Source of the DNA: Campylobacter hyointestinalis subsp. lawsonii
Lineage (GTDB): Bacteria > Campylobacterota > Campylobacteria > Campylobacterales > Campylobacteraceae
Assembly (NCBI RefSeq): GCF_013372165.1
Contig: NZ_CP053828.1
Span: 1,302,001-1,366,000, forward strand
Length of the DNA: 64,000 bases
Direction of reading: 5' to 3'
The position numbers and the translations under genes were made by a program. Positions 11,305 to 22,788 of this stretch are shown here, piece after piece; the stretch's first letter is position 1; each line of letters begins with the position of its first letter. The notes under the pieces were generated by a model, which was not told where the DNA came from, ran no database searches, and saw only the letters and a program-made list of their open reading frames with translations.

Positions 11305-12411
11305 TTGATACGATTAGACAAGCGTATTTTAACGCATTTTGATTTTGTTCAGCCGATATTAATCGTGCCGATCGTAGCTTTATCATATAGTTTGGTTTCA
11401 GAAGCAAGTGCGATGTTAGCAAACAAACAAATTGTCTATTTTGGCGTAGGCTTTTTATTTTTTATATTTTTTTTCTTACTTCCTATTAGAAAAATCGAAT
11501 GGCTGATACCAGCAGTTTATTGGATAAATATTATTTTGCTAATCAGCGTAGATATATTTGGGGTTAGCAAACTTGGGGCTCAAAGATGGCTTGAGATACC
11601 TTTTGTGCATTTTACTATACAGCCAAGCGAGATTATGAAACCAGCGTTTGTGCTTATGCTTGCGTATTTGATAAAGAAAAATCCGCCCGATATAAAAGGC
11701 TACAATCTAAAGCAATTCCTTAAGATCAGTTTTTTCATACTACTTCCTTTTGGTCTTATCTTAGTAGAACCAGATCTTGGAACCGCACTTTTACTTCTTA
11801 TAACAGGATATGGAGTGCTGTTTATAATAGGCGTAAATAAAAAAATTTGGATAGTTCTTATAGCTTGTACGGCGATATCTACACCTATACTTTATGAGAA
11901 CTTACACAACTATCAAAAAAAACGGATAGTTGATTTTATCTCTAAAGAGCCTAGCTATCAAGTAAAACAATCCATCATAGCTATAGGAAACGGCGGAATT
12001 ACCGGAAAATCTGCCGAAGAAGCTACTCAGACTAGATTTAAATTTTTACCTATCGCAACTAGCGATTTTATCTTTGCTTATACTATCGAACGTTATGGAT
12101 TTATCGGAGGAATGGCTCTTATACTTTTATATGGTTTTTTGATAGCTCACCTTCTTAGTATGAACTATAAGTTGAAAAAAGATTATTTTACAAAAACGGT
12201 TACTAGCGGGATAGCTATCCTTGTGTTTGTATATGTGAGCGTAAATATATTTATGGCTATCGGATTTGCCCCAGTTGTCGGGATCCCTTTGCCATTTTAT
12301 AGTTATGGAGGAAGCAGTTTTATAACATTTATGGCGCTTTTTGGGATATTACAAAACTTGCTTACATTTAGATTTGATCCTACTTATAGGTTTATAAAAA
12401 TCAAATTTTAA
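11305..12411 (+). CDS. mrdB: Rod-shape peptidoglycan glycosyltransferase RodA
   Basis: SEDS-family membrane glycosyltransferase that polymerises lipid II for cylindrical growth. The 368 residues form about ten membrane segments. VEPDLGTALLL carries the catalytic Asp of the family, and PFYSYGGSSF is the SEDS signature near the C-terminus. The reading frame begins with TTG at 11305, and no closer ATG keeps the first membrane segment. The gene runs away from rluD, with its stop overlapping the convergent sco gene by four bases. The 368-residue size fits RodA rather than FtsW. Confidence 0.93.
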   Translation: MIRLDKRILTHFDFVQPILIVPIVALSYSLVSEASAMLANKQIVYFGVGFLFFIFFFLLPIRKIEWLIPAVYWINIILLISVDIFGVSKLGAQRWLEIPFVHFTIQPSEIMKPAFVLMLAYLIKKNPPDIKGYNLKQFLKISFFILLPFGLILVEPDLGTALLLLITGYGVLFIIGVNKKIWIVLIACTAISTPILYENLHNYQKKRIVDFISKEPSYQVKQSIIAIGNGGITGKSAEEATQTRFKFLPIATSDFIFAYTIERYGFIGGMALILLYGFLIAHLLSMNYKLKKDYFTKTVTSGIAILVFVYVSVNIFMAIGFAPVVGIPLPFYSYGGSSFITFMALFGILQNLLTFRFDPTYRFIKIKF

Positions 12412-12962
12412 TAATTTATCAGTAAATTTTGTATCTCTTTTTTAACATTGTCGTAAGTTAAATTCGTGACTTCTGAAACAAATCTACCCTTTTTATCAAA
12501 TAAAAATATAGAAGAACTATGCGCTACTGAATACTTCATAACTGAATCATTAAGATCTACTATTTTGTATTTTGCGCCGTATTTATTTACAACCTTATCT
12601 AGTTCGCCATTTTCCAATCTTATACAAGATGAGTCCCTATAAAAATATTTTGCGAATTCATCGCATGTTTTTATATCGTCTCTTTGTAGATCTAAAGTAG
12701 CAAACAAGATCTTTACGTCTTTTGCTTTTATATCATCAAGTACGCTAGAAACCAAAGTAAGAGTTGTAGGACAAACATCAGGGCAAAAGACATATCCAAA
12801 ATAGACTATTTTATACATTCCATCAAAGCTCTTCATACTTACTTCGCCATCTGTACTTTGAGCCGTAAAGTCATACTTTGCGATCTTAAGATTATAGCTA
12901 ACTAAAAGATAAACTCCAGAAACTACAAAAACAAAAAAAGCAAAATAAAATAACTTTTTCAT
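12408..12962 (-). CDS. SCO1/SenC/PrrC family copper chaperone
   Basis: Membrane-anchored thioredoxin-fold protein that delivers copper to cytochrome c oxidase. Residues 1-25 are a membrane anchor. The copper site is complete: FCPDVCPTT gives both cysteines and VAHSSSIFLF the histidine. Its 184 residues are typical. It stands alone here and converges on rodA, their stop codons overlapping by four bases. Confidence 0.9.
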   Translation of the reverse strand: MKKLFYFAFFVFVVSGVYLLVSYNLKIAKYDFTAQSTDGEVSMKSFDGMYKIVYFGYVFCPDVCPTTLTLVSSVLDDIKAKDVKILFATLDLQRDDIKTCDEFAKYFYRDSSCIRLENGELDKVVNKYGAKYKIVDLNDSVMKYSVAHSSSIFLFDKKGRFVSEVTNLTYDNVKKEIQNLLINY

Positions 12963-13032
12963 ATAAATCTCCTAACAATAGAATTTGAGATTGTATCACA
13001 GCTAAGATTATAATTTGATTATATTTAAGCAA

Positions 13033-13830
13033 CTATTTATCGATATGAGCGGCAGTTTCTCTAAATTTCCATATATTCTTAGCTTCGTTTAAAACTTTTT
13101 TATCTAGCTCGCAAACAAGCATTCCCTCATTTTCATCAAGGCTACTGACGATATCGCCATGCGGAGATATGAGCTGAGAATTTCCATAGAACTCGGATTG
13201 AATTTCATCAAATTTGGCTTTTCCTAGTCTATTTGCTCTTAAAATATAAACGTTATTTGTAAAAGCACGCATTTTTAAAAGCTCATTCCAGCGCTCTTTT
13301 GAGTTCAAAGTACAAGCAGTAGGAACTATAACGCAATCAACCTTTTTATGTGCTAGCTCCTGCCAAACAGCATCAAAATGTGCTTCAAAACCAAAGATTA
13401 CGCCAAATTTAAATTTATCACAAGTAAAGCTCATTAAATTTAGTCCATTTTGTCTTTGATTTGCAAAAAAGTTTGCCTCATTCCAATGCGGATAATTTAT
13501 AAGGATATTTTGTTCTTCGTACTTTGTGCTTTGCTGAGTAAATTTAGCTATGACTTTATAAAACTTTGCGTTTTTATGTATGATTAGAGGTGCTACAATA
13601 GTGAGGTCGTATTTTTTAGCCAAATTACAAAGCGAAGCTCGTTTATGCTCACTTTGTTCTTTTAGCATTGAGCTTGGCATTTTAACTAGTTCTGTAAAAA
13701 AAGAATTTAAAACGTATTCTCCAAGCACAACCACGCAAGCTCCATGCTCTTTTGCTAGTTTTAAATAATAATCTATCCTAGAATCACTCATCGCCAAAGT
13801 GCCAAGCTGTAAGGCGCAAATTTTAGCCAT
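13033..13830 (-). CDS. Nitrilase-fold protein lacking catalytic Cys (probable pseudoenzyme)
   Basis: Carbon-nitrogen hydrolase superfamily protein of 265 residues, recognisable by the GEYVLN segment (catalytic Glu region, about residue 38), the GVIFGFEAHF strand and the IVPTACT strand. Active members have Cys in the sequence GxxxCYD; here the aligned segment reads GVIFGFE, so the nucleophile position is Gly. The catalytic Lys (YRKxH in relatives) also appears replaced, in KYEEQN. A scaffold, ligand-binding or regulatory role is therefore more likely than amidase activity. It overlaps xseB by 8 bases. A homologue sits at the same place in C. jejuni, so the gene is conserved and not simply decaying. 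Confidence 0.8.
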   Translation of the reverse strand: MAKICALQLGTLAMSDSRIDYYLKLAKEHGACVVVLGEYVLNSFFTELVKMPSSMLKEQSEHKRASLCNLAKKYDLTIVAPLIIHKNAKFYKVIAKFTQQSTKYEEQNILINYPHWNEANFFANQRQNGLNLMSFTCDKFKFGVIFGFEAHFDAVWQELAHKKVDCVIVPTACTLNSKERWNELLKMRAFTNNVYILRANRLGKAKFDEIQSEFYGNSQLISPHGDIVSSLDENEGMLVCELDKKVLNEAKNIWKFRETAAHIDK

Positions 13831-14014
13831 CTATTTCTCCGACTTCTTTTATGATGAGCTTTGAGCTCTCTAAGATCTGCCTAGCTTCTTTTACAAGTTT
13901 TATGCCGTCTTTGTATAAATTTACGCTATCAGCAAGATTTATATCTTCATCATTCAATTTTTTTAGCAAATCATCTAGTTTTTCTATTTTCTCTTCAAAA
14001 GTTTCTAATTGCAT
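13823..14014 (-). CDS. xseB: Exodeoxyribonuclease VII small subunit
   Basis: A 63-residue helical protein with the XseB pattern: FEEKIEKLDDLLKKLN at the start, LADSVNLYKDGIKL in the middle. It binds XseA to form exonuclease VII, which degrades single-stranded DNA. xseA is not in this window. The gene overlaps metX by 10 bases and the nitrilase-fold gene by 8. Confidence 0.85.
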   Translation of the reverse strand: MQLETFEEKIEKLDDLLKKLNDEDINLADSVNLYKDGIKLVKEARQILESSKLIIKEVGEIDG

Positions 14015-15110
14015 TCTAAAGCCTTTTTTATATACATATCTATCTTATCTACTTCGACCAAAAACGCGTCGTGACCATAGTTGCTATTTATGCAGATATA
14101 TTTTACCTGATCTTTTCTTCCTATATTGCAAAATGCATCATACATCTCTTTCATAAGTATAGAAGGAAATAAAATATCTCCGTCAAATGAGATCAAAAGA
14201 ACCTTTGCCTTTATGAGACTCATCGCTTCTTCAAGAGTATTATAATGCCTTGTGCAATCAAAGTTATTCATCATTTTAGTTATATACAAATAGCTAAGCG
14301 GATCAAATCTTTTTGGAAAATTATGCCCGTTGTATTCCATATAACGATCAACTTCATATCTTCCTAAAAGCTCGTAAAGGCCGTCTGTTTCTACATAATT
14401 TCTACCAAATTTATCATCCATAGAGTATGGAGAAAGAAAGCTTATATGACCTGCCATTCTTCCAAGTGCCATTCCAGTAAGTCCATTTTTAGCGATATCG
14501 TCTTTATCATAATATCCGTTTTTAAACTCAGGATCTCTTACTATGCCCTCTATAGCTATTTTATTAAAAGCGATAGCCCATGGTTTTGTGGCATAAGTAG
14601 TAGCTAGCATTATGACATTTTTAGCAAAATTTGGAAACTCTATAGCAAAGCACAAAGCTTGCATACCACCTAGACTTCCACCGATAATGGCGTGAGCTTG
14701 TTTTATACCAAGACGCTCAAAAAGTTTCATCTGAGCTTTTACGACGTCGCTTATTACAAGTACTGGAAATCTAAGCCTATATTCTTTATTTGTGCTAGGC
14801 TCTATGCTAAGTGGGTTTGTAGATCCAAACGAACTACCTAAAATATTTACGCAAATCACAAAAAATTTGGTTGTATCTATGCCTTTATGGTCGCCTATCA
14901 GTGCGTCCCACCAGCCAGCTTTACTCTCATTTGCATAACGCCCTGCGGCGTGGTGACTTCCTGTAAGAGCGTGGCAAACCACGATTACGTTTGATTTATC
15001 GGAATTTAACTCACCATATGTTTCATAAGCGAGATCAAATTCGCTTAAAATTCGACCACTTTCTAAATAAAGCGGTTCATCAAAGTGAGCAATATGAGTA
15101 GAAATTTTCA

Positions 15111-15111
<1 letters not shown>
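14005..15111 (-). CDS. metX: Homoserine O-acetyltransferase
   Basis: Alpha/beta-hydrolase acyltransferase that activates homoserine for methionine synthesis, using acetyl-CoA or, in some members, succinyl-CoA. The 368 residues are full length. GGSLGGMQAL contains the nucleophile Ser, DGDILFP the catalytic Asp and NYGHDAFL the catalytic His. Its start overlaps the guaB stop by one base. The partner sulfhydrylase is not in this window. Confidence 0.93.
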
Positions 15112-17921
<2,810 letters not shown>

Positions 17922-17925
<4 letters not shown>

Positions 17926-18032
17926 CTATTCTCCTTAAATCTATTGACTAAAAAAATCCCTACAACTACGATCAGTATCAAAACAAAAATAGTAGCTATG
18001 ATTAGCTCATTTGAAGTTGGCGTATTAAACAT
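17922..18032 (-). CDS. Small single-span membrane protein (36 aa)
   Basis: A 36-residue ORF that bridges ileS and gatA. It starts with ATG eight bases inside the ileS end and stops in a GTGA overlap with the gatA GTG start. The product has a short polar start (MFNTPTSNE), one strongly hydrophobic segment of about 20 residues rich in Ile and Val, and a basic tail (NRFKENR). That is a typical single-pass membrane peptide. C. jejuni has an equally small gene at this position, which argues for a real protein. The function is unknown; translational coupling to gatA is likely. Confidence 0.7.
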
Positions 18033-20775
18033 TTTTTAAAACCTTTGAACATCTAGGGCATAAACAGTTTTCCTCTTTGGCGTCATACTTCCAGCATCTT
18101 GGGCATTTAAAGCGAGATGCTTTTACTACCTTAAACTGCTCATTTCCTACTTCGAAAGTAGCCAAAGTCTCACCGTCTTCTATACTTTTAACAAAGCTTA
18201 CCATATACCAGTCTATGACTTCATCAAGATCGTTTGCAAGTATTTCATTTGAGCTAGTTTCTAGCATAACCTCAAGTGTAGATTTTATAATTTTTTCTTT
18301 TTTGAGTTTATCTACTATCTCATTAAATTTTTCCCTACTAGCTAATAACAAGCTATCATCTATATCAAATTCATAATCCAAATCATCATAAACTATGTCA
18401 AAAACATCGCCAAAATCTTTTTTTATGATTTGCGGAGCAAATTCTATGGCCTCATCAACGCTGTAAGTTAGCGTAGGAGCTATGAGTGCAAAGACTCTTT
18501 TTGCGATGATAGCCATAGCAGATTGAGCCGAACGGCGACGAGCTGAGTCTTTATCATCGCAGTAAAGTCTGTCTTTACAAATATCAAGATATATCCCGCT
18601 AAGATCTGTGCTTAAGAAATTAAGCAAGATATTAAATCCTTTTGAGAACTCGTAATTTCTAAAGCAAACCGATACTTCTTTGAAAGTCTTACTAGCCCTA
18701 TTTAGTATCCACTTATCAAGCATTCCAAAATTTGTATATATATCATCTAAATCGCCGACGTTTGCTAGTAAAAATCTTATCGTATTTCTTATCTTTCTAT
18801 ATTGCTCACTAACTTGTTTTAAAATTTCATCGCTTATTTTAAGATCGCTTGAATAATCACTAAGCCCAACCCAAAGTCTTAAGATCTCTATGCCGTATTT
18901 TTTGGCTACGTCTGCTGGAGCTATGACATTGCCTTTGCTTTTACTCATTTTATTTCCGTTTCCATCAACCGTAAAACCATGAGTTAGTATGCTTTTATAA
19001 GGTGCTTTTTGATTTAATGCACAGCTTAGTAAAAGTGAGCTTTGGAACCAACCTCTATGTTGATCACTTCCTTCAAGATACATATCTGCTTGATATCCAC
19101 CACTATCATAATCTCCACTATTTAAAACCGCATTCCACGTAGATCCGCTATCAAACCAAACATCTAGTATATCACTAACTTTTTCTAAATTTGCAGGATT
19201 TAAATTTGAACCTTTTGGAAGAAGCTCTTCTATGCTTAGATCCCACCACGCATCAGCGCCTTTTTCGTCAAATATACTAGCGATATTATCCAAAATTTCT
19301 GGATCAAATACCACTTCTTTTGTGGTTTTATCTCTAAAAAACGCTATAGGTACGCCCCAGTCTCTTTGGCGAGAAATACACCAATCAGGGCGATTTTCTA
19401 TCATAGAGCCGATTCTTTTGATGCCTGCTTCTGGATAAAATTTAACTTGATTTAAAGCTTCAAGTGCTGTTTGCCTTAGTGTTTTACCATCTAATTTTGG
19501 CTCATCCATAGCGATAAACCACTGCTTAGTAGCTCTATAAATTACAGGTTTATGCGTTCTCCAGCAAAATGGATAACTATGCACAAATTTACTTACTTTC
19601 ACGACCGCATCGCCTAAGATATCTAAAAGTCGTTCATTTGCTTTAAATATATGAAGTCCTATAAACTCACCCAAAAGCTCTTCTGGTAGTAGCTTTTTAG
19701 CTCTTAAAGTCTCATCATAAAGTCCTGCTTCATCAACAGGCATTATAACTTCGATATTATATTTTAAACTTGCAAAATAATCATCTTCGCCATGCCCAGG
19801 AGCAGTATGTACAAGCCCCGTACCGCCATCCATCAAAACATGCTCTCCAAGTATAAATTTAGAATACCTTCCGTTCAAAGGATTTATCGCATTTAGTCCC
19901 TCAAGCTCACTTGAAGCAAATTCTTTTATAATCTCACCTTTTATTATGCCTTGATTTATCAAAGTTTCTTTTAAAGGAAGAGCTATGATATAACCTTCTT
20001 TTGTTACTGCGTATTTTTCATTTGGATTTAAACTAATGGCTTGATTTGCTACTAAAGTCCAAGGGGTGGTCGTCCATATGACGGCTTTTGCGCTACCCAC
20101 GCCAAGCTTATCACACGCTTCTTTGCTTAGATCAAAAGCAACATACAAGCTATAATCTTCTTTGTCTTCATACTCTACTTCAGCCTCAGCTAAAGCACTT
20201 CTTGCTGCCCAGCTCCAAAATACAGGCTTACTTCTCTCTATAAGAAGTCCTTTTTTAGCCACTTCACAAAGCGTTCTATATATATTTGCTTCAAATTTAT
20301 ATTTCATGGTAAGATACGGTTCGTCCCAGTCACCAAGGACACCCAAAGATTTAAACTCTTCTTTTTGGATTTTTACAAATTCACTAGCCCAAGCGCGACA
20401 TTCTTGCCTAATTTGCGATTTGCTCATAGTCTTTTTTTTGTCGCCAAGCTTGACTTCGACTTGTTGCTCGATCGGTAAGCCATGACAATCCCAACCAGGA
20501 GTATATCTAACACTATCACCGAAAAAATAATGGGTTTTTGTGATTATATCTTTTAAGATTTTATTTAGTGCATGACCTATGTGAAGATGACCGTTTGCGT
20601 ATGGTGGGCCATCGTGAATATTAAAACTAGTGCTTGCTTTTTGCCTTTTGGCTTTCATCTTTTCATAAACTTTTTCTTCATCCCATTTCGCATAGCGTTT
20701 TGGTTCTTGTTCGCCTAAATTTCCACGCATAGCAAAATCCGTAGTAGGTAGTAGCAACGTATCTTTGTAATCCAT
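18025..20775 (-). CDS. ileS: Isoleucyl-tRNA synthetase
   Basis: Class I synthetase of 916 residues that charges tRNA-Ile and edits valine. HLHIGHA marks the HIGH motif (near residue 60), KMSKSKGN the KMSKS loop (near residue 610). The CP1 editing domain lies between them. The C-terminus has the zinc knuckle CPRCWKY followed by CLCPRC. It begins the minus-strand run ileS - 36-aa protein - gatA - guaB - metX - xseB. Confidence 0.97.
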   Translation of the reverse strand: MDYKDTLLLPTTDFAMRGNLGEQEPKRYAKWDEEKVYEKMKAKRQKASTSFNIHDGPPYANGHLHIGHALNKILKDIITKTHYFFGDSVRYTPGWDCHGLPIEQQVEVKLGDKKKTMSKSQIRQECRAWASEFVKIQKEEFKSLGVLGDWDEPYLTMKYKFEANIYRTLCEVAKKGLLIERSKPVFWSWAARSALAEAEVEYEDKEDYSLYVAFDLSKEACDKLGVGSAKAVIWTTTPWTLVANQAISLNPNEKYAVTKEGYIIALPLKETLINQGIIKGEIIKEFASSELEGLNAINPLNGRYSKFILGEHVLMDGGTGLVHTAPGHGEDDYFASLKYNIEVIMPVDEAGLYDETLRAKKLLPEELLGEFIGLHIFKANERLLDILGDAVVKVSKFVHSYPFCWRTHKPVIYRATKQWFIAMDEPKLDGKTLRQTALEALNQVKFYPEAGIKRIGSMIENRPDWCISRQRDWGVPIAFFRDKTTKEVVFDPEILDNIASIFDEKGADAWWDLSIEELLPKGSNLNPANLEKVSDILDVWFDSGSTWNAVLNSGDYDSGGYQADMYLEGSDQHRGWFQSSLLLSCALNQKAPYKSILTHGFTVDGNGNKMSKSKGNVIAPADVAKKYGIEILRLWVGLSDYSSDLKISDEILKQVSEQYRKIRNTIRFLLANVGDLDDIYTNFGMLDKWILNRASKTFKEVSVCFRNYEFSKGFNILLNFLSTDLSGIYLDICKDRLYCDDKDSARRRSAQSAMAIIAKRVFALIAPTLTYSVDEAIEFAPQIIKKDFGDVFDIVYDDLDYEFDIDDSLLLASREKFNEIVDKLKKEKIIKSTLEVMLETSSNEILANDLDEVIDWYMVSFVKSIEDGETLATFEVGNEQFKVVKASRFKCPRCWKYDAKEENCLCPRCSKVLKNV

Positions 20776-20852
20776 AATCTTAACCTCGAATTTTTTTAAA
20801 TTTACGGATTTTATCCAAAATTTGATAAAAAAAAGATTTATTTATCGGCTTA

Positions 20853-20861
20853 TGATACAAT
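20853..20861 (+). promoter_or_regulatory. Extended -10 promoter of the 205-aa protein gene
   Basis: TG, one base, then TACAAT, an extended -10 of sigma-70 type, lies 27 bases before the ATG. A ribosome-binding site (AAGGAG) follows at about 20878. No -35 is obvious, which is normal in Campylobacter. Confidence 0.5.
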
Positions 20862-20888
20862 AATTTCATAAAACAATAAGGAGAAAAA

Positions 20889-21506
20889 ATGATAAAAATT
20901 TGTCTCTTAATGATATTTTTTATATCAAATATCTTCTCATTTGACGATCTTATAAAACAAAACGGAGATGCCATAAGTATAAATCCATTTAAAACAGATA
21001 CATACATAGAAAATCAGTGGATACAATCAGAAAATGTTAGCTTTCTAAGTCCAAATTTAAACATTGATAAAAGCGGTGCAAATTTAAATAATATAGATAT
21101 TTTAAGCATAAACTCGCTAAGTTTTGAAAACAGATATCTAAGTGGCATCAAGCTAAATTTAGATAGCAAACTAGATAAAAACGAAAACAAAAAAGACTAT
21201 ATCTCAAATAACGATCTAAGTTTGCAATATCAAACCTCCATAGTGGATTTTATTATAAAAACTCAGCTAAATGCAAATTATAATCTCAAAGAACAAGAAG
21301 CTGTGCTGTATCCAAATTTGGATATAAGTAGAGAAATTTTATATAATACAAAATTTGGTACAATAATAAAATCAAAAAATGATGAGCAAGAAATCAGTCC
21401 GTATATAGACTGGTCTTTGAATAAAAATTTAAATTTAAATATAATATATTCAAAGCCAAATAATGAGTCGCAAAACACTTATATGAACTTTACAATAAAA
21501 TACTAG
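20889..21506 (+). CDS. Predicted outer-membrane beta-barrel protein, unknown function
   Basis: I do not recognise a family. The 205-residue product begins with a signal peptide (about residues 1-18, ending FSFDD). The rest is rich in alternating polar and hydrophobic residues with many Asn, Leu and Ile, and it ends in MNFTIKY, with aromatic residues at alternate positions like the C-terminal strand recognised by the BAM complex. The preceding AAGGAG spaced five bases from the ATG supports the start. It lies ten bases upstream of cinA and they may be co-transcribed. Confidence 0.6.
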   Translation: MIKICLLMIFFISNIFSFDDLIKQNGDAISINPFKTDTYIENQWIQSENVSFLSPNLNIDKSGANLNNIDILSINSLSFENRYLSGIKLNLDSKLDKNENKKDYISNNDLSLQYQTSIVDFIIKTQLNANYNLKEQEAVLYPNLDISREILYNTKFGTIIKSKNDEQEISPYIDWSLNKNLNLNIIYSKPNNESQNTYMNFTIKY

Positions 21507-21515
21507 GAGCAAAAT

Positions 21516-22607
21516 ATGAAACATATCATCTTAATAGTCGGGGAAGAATTGCAGATAAATAAGCCGTTTTTAGACTACGTTTTTCGCAAATATGAAAACT
21601 ATGTTGGTGAGCTAGGTATGATATCATACGCTGGCGGTGGCGATAAAGAGCTCCCATTTTACATAGAAAATATTTCTAAAAATTACGAATGCATAACAAT
21701 CATAGCAAATGACAGCAACTTTTATACATTAAGCAAAATCCTAGCAACTCTTAGCATAGATACTATAGAGCTAAAAGAAGATACTCTCATCCCATCACGT
21801 GCTATAAATTACGCCAAAAATAGCTTTTTGCTCACTTTAAACACAGCTTCTATAAATCTCATAAAAGCTACACCTACAAAAGAGCTTCCTAGTTTTTTAC
21901 AAAACACCAAACAAGACTCGAAGTTTTTTCATATACTAGGTGTCGATAAAGAAAGTGCGAAGATACTCTTAGAGCCATTATCTACCACTTACAACGTAAA
22001 TATCAGTCTTACCGAGCTTTTACCCGGTCTTACTTATGCTAAAGTAAGTGCAAACAGATACGGACAGATAGACGGATTTTTAGAAAGTGTTTCAAATTTA
22101 TTTACCGGTAAAATGATAAACGAAAAAGATATAGTTGTATTTGTAGCAAAAAAACTCATACAAAAGAACTTAAAAATAACATTTGCAGAGTCTTGCACCT
22201 CTGGACTTTGCGCTGCTAAACTTGGATCTGTGAGCGGAGTAAGCTCTGTGTTTGATGGCTCAGTAGTAACATACGCAAATAGCATAAAACATAGCTGGAT
22301 AGATGTAAGCGATGAAGTTTTGCAAAACTTTGGTGCAGTAAGTGATGAATGCGTAAGACAGATGGTCTTAGGAGCCATAAAGCTTTGTAGCTGCGATTTT
22401 GCTATAGCTATCAGCGGTATAGCAGGACCTGATGGCGGAAGTGAGCAAAAGCCAGTAGGAACCGTATATATCGCAGTGACGAACAAAAACGGAGAAATTT
22501 ATACTCAAAGACTAAGCTTAAATGGCGATAGAGACTACATCAGAGAGCAAAGCGCCTTGCACGCTTACGCTCTACTTTTAAGGAGTTATCCAAGCTTGCT
22601 TGAGTAA
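21516..22607 (+). CDS. cinA: CinA family protein with C-terminal nicotinamide-nucleotide amidase domain
   Basis: The 363 residues have two parts. The C-terminal 160 form the CinA/PncC domain, which deamidates NMN in NAD recycling; FAESCTSGLCAAKLG carries the catalytic Ser and GIAGPDGGSEQKPVGTV the second conserved loop. The N-terminal 200 residues are in the position of the MoCF-like COG1058 domain but keep little of its usual motifs. A ribosome-binding site AGGAGC precedes the ATG. A strong hairpin terminator follows the stop. Confidence 0.85.
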   Translation: MKHIILIVGEELQINKPFLDYVFRKYENYVGELGMISYAGGGDKELPFYIENISKNYECITIIANDSNFYTLSKILATLSIDTIELKEDTLIPSRAINYAKNSFLLTLNTASINLIKATPTKELPSFLQNTKQDSKFFHILGVDKESAKILLEPLSTTYNVNISLTELLPGLTYAKVSANRYGQIDGFLESVSNLFTGKMINEKDIVVFVAKKLIQKNLKITFAESCTSGLCAAKLGSVSGVSSVFDGSVVTYANSIKHSWIDVSDEVLQNFGAVSDECVRQMVLGAIKLCSCDFAIAISGIAGPDGGSEQKPVGTVYIAVTNKNGEIYTQRLSLNGDRDYIREQSALHAYALLLRSYPSLLE

Positions 22608-22634
22608 ATCCAAATTTATAAATTTGGATTTTTT
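22606..22634 (+). terminator. Rho-independent terminator after cinA
   Basis: A perfect 12-bp inverted repeat (AAATCCAAATTT and its complement) starts at the cinA stop and ends in a run of T. The same hairpin could also serve transcripts coming from the right. Confidence 0.75.
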
Positions 22635-22788
22635 AAATTTATAAATTTTTTTGAATTTAGAGATTTTGATTTGAGCCATAGCTATGCTTAACAAGCATTA
22701 AAGGCTATTTTATTAAGTAAATTTAATAATGCTTTTAAAGGGTATTAAATCGCATTTTAAATCTAGTGCAAATTTATACTCATAGCAT

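Noticed and set aside
11467-11474. Run of eight T in rodA as a slippery site
   Set aside because: It is within a stretch of Phe codons in a membrane segment of an essential gene in AT-rich DNA; no alternative frame is of use.
20780-21007. 75-codon minus-strand frame before ileS
   Set aside because: It lies opposite the start of the 205-aa protein gene, which has a better ribosome-binding site and signal peptide.
22034-22486. 150-codon minus-strand frame inside cinA
   Set aside because: It is a shadow of the cinA C-terminal domain, whose catalytic motifs are clear on the plus strand.
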